The notes beneath the pieces were generated by a model that saw only the letters and a list, made by a program, of their open reading frames with translations, was not told the origin of the DNA and made no database searches. This document shows positions 7,695 through 13,486 of a stretch of 24,391 nucleotides of DNA, piece by piece. The stretch spans positions 1 through 24,391 of the forward strand of contig JASHUK010000133.1 of the NCBI GenBank assembly GCA_030040055.1. Reading direction: 5' to 3'. Positions within the stretch are counted from its first letter, which is position 1. Each line of letters begins with the position of its first letter. This DNA is from Nitrososphaerales archaeon (GTDB lineage: Archaea; Thermoproteota; Nitrososphaeria; Nitrososphaerales; Gagatemarchaeaceae). The translations under genes and the position numbers were made by a program.

Positions 7695-8633
7695 CTAGCT
7701 TGTCGAAGTGGTCGTAGTCGTCGTGGTCTGGCCGTTCTGCACCGGGTCCCACATGGCGAAGTAGGTGCCGGTGACGTTCAAGTCGTGGACGACCACAGCA
7801 GCGTAGCCCCCGGGATAGAGGTCAGTCTGAACCGAGTTGAAGTCGATGAGGACCGGTATGGGGGAGCCGCAAGCCGTCGGGAGCGAGCCTCCGCAGCCTG
7901 TTTCGTTCTCTATGAGCGACGTGGAGTAGCCCCTCCCCGCAGACTTGTACGCGTTGAGGGAGGTGGTGTAGTTGACCGCGTTCACGTTGAAGTTCGAAGT
8001 GACGTTCACGTAGAGCCTGCCGGTCAGGTTCCCCTCGAAGGCGATGGCGTTCGACGTGATGTTGGTCACGCTGGTCCGGGGCGCCCAGGTGTTGTTGGAC
8101 AGCACGGAGAGCGGGACCGTGACCGGGCTCCCCTTCGCGAAGAGGAACTCCACGTCGAGGTAGTACTCAGAGCCGGTCACCGGGAAGTACCTCTTGCACC
8201 CGAGTATGGGGAAGTAACAGATGCCGGTGAAGTTGGCCGAGAAGGTCCGCCCCGCCGGGAGGACGAAGATCGAGGTGTAGAATACCCCTGAGAGCTTCTT
8301 GTAGCTCAGGCAGGTGAAGAACCCCGGCGAGCACAGCTCCGTCACCTCCATCTCGGTCGTGGCGGAGGGGCCCTTGTTGTAGACGTCGAGGTTCAGCGTG
8401 CCGTTGCTTATGAGGGCGGACTCCACCGTTATCGAGTTCGGGGGGGTCGGCTTGGTGGTAGCCGTCGCGGTGGTCGTCTTGGTGGTCGGGGACGGGATAA
8501 CGTAGGTCGGGCCCGAGTAGACCGGGGCTTCCAGGTAAACGTAAAGGACCGCGGAGACCTCGAGGATCGCTATCAGGCCGATAGCGAGGTACTTCGCCCG
8601 CCGCCCGCCGGGCTTCCCGATGGGGACCCGCAT
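7695..8633 (-). CDS. Exported, N-terminally anchored protein of unknown function
   Basis: 312 residues. A basic start (MRVPIGKPGGRRAKY) precedes one membrane helix (LAIGLIAILEVSAVLYVYL). Next is a Thr/Ser/Pro linker and an extracytoplasmic part with many N-x-S/T sequons and several cysteines (ELCSPGFFTCLSYKK, TGICYFPILGCKRYF, ETGCGGSLPTACGS) that could form disulfides. The C-terminus is a short Thr/Ser run (TTTTTTTSTS). I do not recognise a family. ATG 8633 is chosen; a TATA-like box about 33 bases upstream lies inside the end of the preceding gene, which overlaps this one by 61 bases. It is probably a cell-surface protein belonging to the same envelope island. Confidence 0.75.
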   Translation of the reverse strand: MRVPIGKPGGRRAKYLAIGLIAILEVSAVLYVYLEAPVYSGPTYVIPSPTTKTTTATATTKPTPPNSITVESALISNGTLNLDVYNKGPSATTEMEVTELCSPGFFTCLSYKKLSGVFYTSIFVLPAGRTFSANFTGICYFPILGCKRYFPVTGSEYYLDVEFLFAKGSPVTVPLSVLSNNTWAPRTSVTNITSNAIAFEGNLTGRLYVNVTSNFNVNAVNYTTSLNAYKSAGRGYSTSLIENETGCGGSLPTACGSPIPVLIDFNSVQTDLYPGGYAAVVVHDLNVTGTYFAMWDPVQNGQTTTTTTTSTS

Positions 8634-9730
8634 GGTTCGTCTCTCACTCGGTCAAATTTGGTATTTATGGCTTGCAAGGGATTGAAAGCGGCTGCCGTGG
8701 GGAACGGCCCTGTGAGAGCGGCGAGGCGCCTGCGCCTCCTCCGGTACCACCAGACGACTAGGATCACGATCACGACTATCAGCAGCAGCCAGAGCCACCA
8801 CCACTCAGAGAATGTCTGGGAGAGCGACGTCCCCGTCACGGCGAAGTTGGCCTTGCTCCCGAGCACCAGCGGCGTAGTCTCGTAGGAGTACTTCCCGGTC
8901 GTTGTAAGCGGCGCGGACAGCGGCAGGGTGGCTGACGCGCTGAAGCTCCCTGAGCCGTCGGTCGACCCCGTCCCTATGTAGACCCCGCCCAGGTAGATCC
9001 CGACCTGGGTGTTCGGGGGGTACGACCTCCCCTCGACAGTGACCGAGGCCCCGCTCAGGCCCTTCCCGGGGTTCCCCCTTATCCCCTCGAGCGCGGTGAA
9101 GACCTGAGTCACGCTCGGGGGGTCGGTCGTGAAGTCGAACTTCGTCCCGTTCACCACCGGGGGCAGGGAGCTGTTGAGCGGGAAGACGAAGTGCCCCTCG
9201 CTGTCGACAGTGACGTTCGTTATGCTCGTCCCGTTCATCTTGATGTTGACGTTCGTCCCGGGCCCGAAGTAGCCCCCCGTCAGGTCGACCGGGGTGAACC
9301 CTACCGTCCCCTGGGCTGGGCAGACGGCTATCGAGTGGCCGAAGCCGGTCTCGGAGAAGAGGCCGAGCGCGATGAGGCCGGTGCTCGTCGTCCCGTTCGA
9401 GGTGGTCACACGGACGGAGACGTCGTAGAGGCAGGGCCCGTCGTACGAGTGGGACGGCTGCGCCTGGGAGCTGTTGGTCCCGTCGCCGAAGTTCCAGAAG
9501 TACGACGTTATCGTCTGGTTGGACGTCAGGACGAAGTCCACTGTAATCGGGTATTTCGTCTGTATCTCGTTCAGGCTCCCGAAGACCCCCTTCGACGTGG
9601 CCCTGATCGTCACAGTGAGGGTCGTCGTGCCGCCTCCCGCCAGCACGGTCCCGCTGAGGAAGGGAAGGACTGCGATGAACGCTACCAGTAAGACCCAGGC
9701 TAGGGAGTTTCTGCTTTCCCTAAGTTCCAA
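8573..9730 (-). CDS. PKD-domain surface protein with C-terminal membrane anchor
   Basis: 385 residues. A signal peptide (hydrophobic core LAWVLLVAFIAVLPFLSG) is followed by a PKD domain with the hallmark FWNFGDGT and SHSY (about residues 50-125). Two copies of an Ig/IPT-like module come next; the second reads GASVTVEGRSYPPNTQVGIY then GTGSTDGSGSFSAS. Near the C-terminus a Trp-rich helix (WWWLWLLLIVVIVILVVWWY) and six arginines anchor the protein with a cytoplasmic tail of about 50 residues. There is no PEFP motif, so this anchor is probably not processed by the archaeosortase. The TTG start at 9730 fits a TATA box 28 bases upstream. The tail overlaps the start of the next gene and its promoter. 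Such proteins usually serve adhesion or cell-wall architecture. Confidence 0.8.
   Translation of the reverse strand: MELRESRNSLAWVLLVAFIAVLPFLSGTVLAGGGTTTLTVTIRATSKGVFGSLNEIQTKYPITVDFVLTSNQTITSYFWNFGDGTNSSQAQPSHSYDGPCLYDVSVRVTTSNGTTSTGLIALGLFSETGFGHSIAVCPAQGTVGFTPVDLTGGYFGPGTNVNIKMNGTSITNVTVDSEGHFVFPLNSSLPPVVNGTKFDFTTDPPSVTQVFTALEGIRGNPGKGLSGASVTVEGRSYPPNTQVGIYLGGVYIGTGSTDGSGSFSASATLPLSAPLTTTGKYSYETTPLVLGSKANFAVTGTSLSQTFSEWWWLWLLLIVVIVILVVWWYRRRRRRLAALTGPFPTAAAFNPLQAINTKFDRVRDEPCGSPSGSPAGGGRSTSLSA
8662..8669 (-). promoter_or_regulatory. TATA-like box inside the preceding coding region
   Basis: The minus strand reads CATAAATA, centred about 33 bases before the ATG at 8633, predicting a leader of a few bases. 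It is embedded in the C-terminal codons of the PKD protein gene. Confidence 0.45.
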
Positions 9731-9754
9731 CGTACACGCACTGCCGAGAGGCTG

Positions 9755-9762
9755 CTTTTAAC
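9755..9762 (-). promoter_or_regulatory. TATA box for the PKD protein gene
   Basis: The minus strand reads GTTAAAAG, centred about 28 bases before the TTG at 9730, as for a leaderless transcript. Confidence 0.5.
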
Positions 9763-9782
9763 GCTTCACGAAAAGAGAGGGG

Positions 9783-9808
9783 TAGCGTTGTCGGAACAGA
9801 CAACGCTA
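9783..9808 (-). terminator. Perfect 10-bp hairpin at the stop codon of the GND-rich gene
   Basis: Arms TAGCGTTGTC (9783-9792) and GACAACGCTA (9799-9808) pair perfectly around a 6-base loop. The hairpin begins in the stop codon of the gene ending at 9806. On the minus strand it is followed by a pyrimidine-rich run, CCCCTCTCTTTTC. That resembles an intrinsic terminator, although archaeal termination depends mainly on the T-rich run; an RNA-stability or operator role for the downstream promoter is possible. Confidence 0.5.
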
Positions 9809-10381
9809 GAAGACTACGTTGATCGAGTCGTTTCCTGCCAGAGCAGGAAGGAGGACTGTGCTATTGCTGCCCAGGAGTATGTTCCAGTTCTCGTCGCCGA
9901 GGCCGTTGTCGCCCGAGGTCGTCGCGTTCACCAGCGAGTTGTGACCCGCGGTGAGGTCGAACCTCAGAGTGCCGTTTCCATTCACCGAGATGGTGAAGTT
10001 GGAGTACGAGCCCGTTGCGAGCGAGAAGGTGCTGTTACCAGACCCTGAAGCAACGTTGAAGCTGTCGTTGCCGCTCCCAGTTACTACCCAGACGTCTGAG
10101 GAGTTTCCGCCTGTGAGCGTGAATGTGTCGTTGCCACCCGTGCCGATGACGTTCCAGGTGGTCGCTGTGGACGCGGTTGAGTTCTCTATCAGGGTGTAGT
10201 TGGTCAACGGGTTGACCTTCACTACGTTCACTACGTCATTGCCTCCGTTGTTGGTGAACGAGAACGAGTAGGGATCCTGTGCCAGCGCTATCGGGACGGC
10301 AGCTAGTGTAGCGGTTAGAGTTGCTAGGACGAAGATTGTTGCCAGATGGATTCTTTTTCTCGGTACTTGAAGGAACTTCAA
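9806..10381 (-). CDS. Small secreted protein with GND-rich, RTX-like repeats
   Basis: 191 residues. It has a classic signal peptide with a probable signal peptidase I site (AVPIALAQ then DPYSF). The mature part is low in complexity and rich in G, N, S, T and D. It contains repeated short motifs such as GGNDVVNVV, GGNDTFTL, GSGNDSFNV and AGNDSINVVF at irregular spacing. These recall RTX/hemolysin calcium-binding nonapeptides, but the full GGxGxD consensus is not met, so calcium binding is only a possibility. Many NST/NSS sequons suggest glycosylation. No anchor is seen, so it is probably released or assembled on the surface. The TTG start at 10381 is set by a TATA-like box about 29 bases upstream. 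The gene ends in a perfect hairpin. Confidence 0.7.
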   Translation of the reverse strand: MKFLQVPRKRIHLATIFVLATLTATLAAVPIALAQDPYSFSFTNNGGNDVVNVVKVNPLTNYTLIENSTASTATTWNVIGTGGNDTFTLTGGNSSDVWVVTGSGNDSFNVASGSGNSTFSLATGSYSNFTISVNGNGTLRFDLTAGHNSLVNATTSGDNGLGDENWNILLGSNSTVLLPALAGNDSINVVF

Positions 10382-10406
10382 GTTCGCGTAGTGCGAGGGC
10401 TTCGGG

Positions 10407-10414
10407 TATTAATT
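10407..10414 (-). promoter_or_regulatory. TATA-like box for the GND-rich gene
   Basis: The minus strand reads AATTAATA, centred about 29 bases before the TTG at 10381. Confidence 0.5.
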
Positions 10415-10616
10415 CTTTTAGTTTGTCTTCCCCCCTTAAGTAAGTCTTTACCGCGTCGGCGCTCCGACGGTCGGCGACGGCCGGCCCAAGACAGACGTGC
10501 GCGGTGTCGTCCGCGTCAGCCCGAGGAGGCACCGGGAAAGCGGCCGCTTGGCAGGCTTCCCGTGCGTGCTGTCATCGGCGGAAGTCTAGACCTCTATAGA
10601 GAAATTATAGGCCATA
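10415..10616. other. Divergent intergenic region without a convincing gene
   Basis: This GC-rich stretch separates two divergent genes. Reading frames across it give only Arg/Pro-rich, compositionally implausible proteins. Two small structures are visible: a 6-bp hairpin (CGTCGG 10454-10459 with CCGACG 10464-10469) and a perfect 10-base palindrome, CTCTATAGAG (10592-10601), which could be a regulator site or a TATA element for a minus-strand RNA. No tRNA or known RNA motif was recognised. Confidence 0.4.
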
Positions 10617-10626
10617 TTGAAATATC
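10617..10626 (+). promoter_or_regulatory. TATA box for the S-component/pantoate kinase pair
   Basis: TTGAAATATC is centred about 26 bases before the TTG at 10648, predicting a leaderless or nearly leaderless mRNA. Confidence 0.5.
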
Positions 10627-10647
10627 ATCTCCGCGACGTGCGCCACG

Positions 10648-11472
10648 TTGAGCGAAGGGACCGGGTCGACCGCGTCGACTAAGGTAGCCATCATCGCGGT
10701 GACAGCCGTGCTCTACGTGATCGGAAAGGGCTTGACGGCCTACATCCCGACCCCTTGGCTCGTAGGGCAGCTGCTTATCGGCATATTCTTCCCCGCCTTC
10801 ATGGCGGTCGTCTCCGAGACGGTCCCGGTGGCGGTCGGGGCTGCGGTCGGGACGTTCGTGGGCGACGTCGTCTTCCTGGCTCCGTTCGGGGTGACCAACG
10901 CCCCGCTCAGCCTGATTGCCGGGGTACCGGCAAACTTCGTCGCGTTCCTGCTCTTCGGCTGGTTCGTGAAGCGGTACAAGACTTGGTCCGGTTTCGTCGC
11001 CGCCACGGTGACCTTCGTGACCCTGGGGAACTTCATCGCCGGGGCGTCGGTCGTCCTCTTCGGGGCCGCCGTCTTCGCCCCGGTCGGCGCCCTTTCTTCC
11101 TACAGCGCCGCGAGCTTGATCCTCGGGTTCACCGTCTTCTGGGACATGGCCGCCATCCCGGCCACGCTGATAGCTGTCCCCATCCTCGTCCGCGCGGTGA
11201 GGCCCCTCTTCGGCAGGTCGAAGATCATACGGTACGAGCCCCAGTGGTCGGAGACCCAGGGCAGGAGGGACCTCGGCGTGTCCCTAGTCTTCGCGGCGCT
11301 CTTCCTGGTGCTGGGGGCGGTCTTCCTGGTCGGGTTCTACTCGTCCGTGTCGTCGGTCTGGGCTGACCTCGACCTGTACGTCCCGGTCGCCATCCTGCTG
11401 GTCGTGATATTCGCCCCCCTTGTCAGCGTGATCGCCGGGAGCGGTCGCAGTGCGCCGGCCGTCCCCTCCTAG
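10648..11472 (+). CDS. ECF transporter S-component-like membrane protein
   Basis: 274 residues and about seven hydrophobic helices. The N-terminal two thirds resemble ECF-type vitamin transporter S components: a first helix (ALYVIGKGL-like VLYVIGKGLTAYIP), then repeated pairs of glycine-rich helices (VPVAVGAAVGTFVGDVVF; LSLIAGVPANFVAFLLFGW). Two further helices with acidic and basic loops form the C-terminus. S components bind a small molecule, often a vitamin, and need the EcfA/EcfA'/EcfT module, which is not in this window. The gene overlaps pantoate kinase by 23 bases, so transport of a CoA precursor such as pantoate or pantothenate is an attractive guess only. It could also be an unrelated membrane protein. 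The TTG start is supported by the upstream TATA box. Confidence 0.5.
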   Translation: MSEGTGSTASTKVAIIAVTAVLYVIGKGLTAYIPTPWLVGQLLIGIFFPAFMAVVSETVPVAVGAAVGTFVGDVVFLAPFGVTNAPLSLIAGVPANFVAFLLFGWFVKRYKTWSGFVAATVTFVTLGNFIAGASVVLFGAAVFAPVGALSSYSAASLILGFTVFWDMAAIPATLIAVPILVRAVRPLFGRSKIIRYEPQWSETQGRRDLGVSLVFAALFLVLGAVFLVGFYSSVSSVWADLDLYVPVAILLVVIFAPLVSVIAGSGRSAPAVPS

Positions 11473-12403
11473 GGCCTCGGCCTTCGCCCCGGCCGGAATA
11501 ACGAACTTCTTCAGCGTCAGCTTCGGCAGGGACGGGAAGTCCCTGGTCGGAGCGACGGGAGGGGGGTATATCCTCTCCGAAGGGGTCACCAGCGAGGTCA
11601 CCTTCCTGAAGGGGGAGGGGGATGCCGTCATCATAGTGGACGGTGACCGGGGCTACGACGCCAGGACGACGCGCAGGGCGATCGAGTTGGTCCTCGCGCT
11701 TGCGAAGCGTCCGACCAGGCTCGAGGTCACCCAGACGTCGAAGGTCCCCGTGGGCTACGGCTTCGGTGCGAGCGCCGCCTCCGCCCTCTCGGCGGTCATC
11801 GCCTCGGCTGCCGCACTGGGGGTCAGGGACAGCAAGGAGGCACTCGCCACGCTCGCCCACGCGGCGGAGATAGCGGAGAAGACGGGGGTCGGCACCGTGT
11901 CGGTCATCTACGCCTTGGCGGGGGCAGTCGCGGTCACAGCCCCGGGGCCTCCCGGGACTGCGGCCCTCCTCAAGGTCAGGTCGCCCCGAGGGACTAGGAT
12001 AGTGACGGCCTCTGTCGCCCCGTACGACAAGCGGCTGACGCTCTCCTCAGAGCGGGCGATGCGGAAGACCAACAGCCTGGGAGACGAGGCGCTCGCGAGG
12101 TTCCTCCAGGACCCCACCCTGGACAACCTGGGAGCCCAGGGGGAGCGCTTCTCCCGCGCGCTCGGCCTGGAGACCGCCGAGGTGAGGAAGCTCGAGGCGG
12201 CGGCGAAGAGGGCGGGGGCGGCCCACGCCAGCCAGAACATGATAGGCTACGCAGTCCACGCGGTCGCGGACGAAGACTCGTGCCGTGGCGTGGCGGCGGC
12301 CCTGCGCAGGACCGCGCCCTCGGCGAGGGTGGACGTCTTCAGGCTCGGCTCGACTGTCGCGGGGCTCGTCAGCGGCAGACGACGAGCCCTCTCGGCGACC
12401 TAG
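11450..12403 (+). CDS. Pantoate kinase (GHMP kinase family)
   Basis: 317 residues. Pantoate kinase makes 4-phosphopantoate from pantoate and ATP in the archaeal route to CoA, where it acts before phosphopantothenate synthetase. The N-terminal AFAPAGITNFFSV and the GHMP ATP-binding loop VPVGYGFGASAASALS (residues 99-114) followed by the helix AHAAEIAEKTGVGTV are typical of this family (COG1829-like). As I recall the family, the first motif usually reads PAHITGFF and the later one ends GDV; here they read PAGITNFF and GTV. A GGGAG-like site (GGGAG at 11437-11441) precedes the GTG start, which overlaps the membrane protein gene by 23 bases, implying translational coupling. The 3' end overlaps the convergent peptidase gene by 35 bases. 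Phosphopantothenate synthetase is not in the window. Confidence 0.8.
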   Translation: MRRPSPPRASAFAPAGITNFFSVSFGRDGKSLVGATGGGYILSEGVTSEVTFLKGEGDAVIIVDGDRGYDARTTRRAIELVLALAKRPTRLEVTQTSKVPVGYGFGASAASALSAVIASAAALGVRDSKEALATLAHAAEIAEKTGVGTVSVIYALAGAVAVTAPGPPGTAALLKVRSPRGTRIVTASVAPYDKRLTLSSERAMRKTNSLGDEALARFLQDPTLDNLGAQGERFSRALGLETAEVRKLEAAAKRAGAAHASQNMIGYAVHAVADEDSCRGVAAALRRTAPSARVDVFRLGSTVAGLVSGRRRALSAT

Positions 12404-13418
12404 TGAGGGGGGAGGGCTTGCTCCCCACCAGGAGCGTGTCTTCGATCCTCACGCCGAACCTTCCGGGGAAGTACACCCCGGGCTCGCAGGTGACGACGTC
12501 GTCCGGCGACAGCGTGTCCCTGCTCAGGCGGCTGATCCCCGGCGGCTCGTGTATGTCGATCCCCACCCCGTGCCCGACCCCGTGGTTCAGCCTCTCCTCC
12601 AGCCCGTGCTTCCTGAGGACCTTGAGCGCCGCCTCGTGCGCGTCCCTGCCGGTGGTCCCGGCGGACATCGTCGCCATCGACTCCCCCTGGGCTTCGAGCA
12701 CCGCGCCGTAGGCCTTCTTCATCTCCGGGGACGCCCTCCCGACGGCGAAGGTCCTCGTCTGGTCGGTGTTGTACCCCTCGAACCTGAAGAATATGTCCGC
12801 CACGACGAAGTCGCCCTCCTTCAGCCTCCTCGCGCTGAGCTCGCAGTGCGGGAAGGACCCGTTCTCCCCCGACGCGATGATGATCGGGGCCAGCCCCGAG
12901 TCGGACCCGGAGGGGGTCAGCATCCTCTCGGTGGCGAGCTTCATGACCTCTGCCCCGACCTCCCACTCCGAGACCCCCGGCCTCAGCAGCCCGGGGAGAG
13001 CCGCGTAGATTTCGTCGACCTTCTCCGACGCCTTCTGGATCCTCTCGACCTCGGACCTGTCCTTCTTCCGGCGAGCCTCCAGGAAGAGCTCCGGCCTCCG
13101 CTCCGGCGCTCCCCTGCCTGGCGAGATCGTCCCGTAGTCGTCTATGACGGCGCCTCCGCTTCCCGCCTCCTTCACCACCGCCGAGGATACCTCGGCCCAG
13201 GTCCTGACCTCCTTGACCTCGACCTCGTGGCCCAGCTCCCCGACCCTCCTCGCCTCAAGCGGGGACGTTATGACGACCGTTTTGTCCGAATAGACCACCC
13301 CGGCCCCTCCTCCCCAGAATCCGGTCAGATAGAACAGGTTGGCGCCGGTCGCGGCCACGACGGCCTTCCCCTCAGCCAGGGAAAGCACCTTCTTCCGCCT
13401 TTGGGCATATGGAGGCAT
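12369..13418 (-). CDS. M24B metallopeptidase, Xaa-Pro aminopeptidase/dipeptidase
   Basis: 349 residues, the usual length for archaeal Xaa-Pro dipeptidases. The N-terminal creatinase-like domain (about 1-115) is followed by the pita-bread catalytic domain. All five dimetal ligands are visible: D208 and D219 (VVADIFFRFEGYNTDQTRTF), H283 (GVGHGVGIDIHEPP), E312 (VTCEPGVYF) and E326 (GVRIEDTLL). It removes N-terminal residues preceding proline, or splits Xaa-Pro dipeptides, in the cytoplasm. The ATG start at 13418 lies 28 bases from a TATA box, giving a leaderless transcript. The gene is divergent from smc and convergent with, and overlapping, pantoate kinase. Exact substrate preference cannot be told from the sequence. 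Confidence 0.9.
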   Translation of the reverse strand: MPPYAQRRKKVLSLAEGKAVVAATGANLFYLTGFWGGGAGVVYSDKTVVITSPLEARRVGELGHEVEVKEVRTWAEVSSAVVKEAGSGGAVIDDYGTISPGRGAPERRPELFLEARRKKDRSEVERIQKASEKVDEIYAALPGLLRPGVSEWEVGAEVMKLATERMLTPSGSDSGLAPIIIASGENGSFPHCELSARRLKEGDFVVADIFFRFEGYNTDQTRTFAVGRASPEMKKAYGAVLEAQGESMATMSAGTTGRDAHEAALKVLRKHGLEERLNHGVGHGVGIDIHEPPGISRLSRDTLSPDDVVTCEPGVYFPGRFGVRIEDTLLVGSKPSPLTRSPRGLVVCR

Positions 13419-13442
13419 GTTCCGGCCGACCCTGCAGAGTCC

Positions 13443-13448
13443 TTATAT
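13443..13448. promoter_or_regulatory. Possibly shared TATA box between the M24 peptidase and smc
   Basis: TTATAT reads as ATATAA on the other strand. It lies 28 bases before the peptidase ATG (13418), an ideal distance, and 41 bases before the smc GTG (13487), which would give a leader of about 13 bases. It is the only strong AT-rich element between the two genes. Confidence 0.5.
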
Positions 13449-13486
13449 CCCTTCTCGGCGGTCTCGCTGAAGGGGCAGTCCGCAGG

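Noticed and set aside
10346..10651. Plus-strand frame across the divergent spacer
   Set aside because: The product is Arg/Pro-rich, lacks a promoter at the right distance, and overlaps the signal peptide of the GND-rich gene in antisense.
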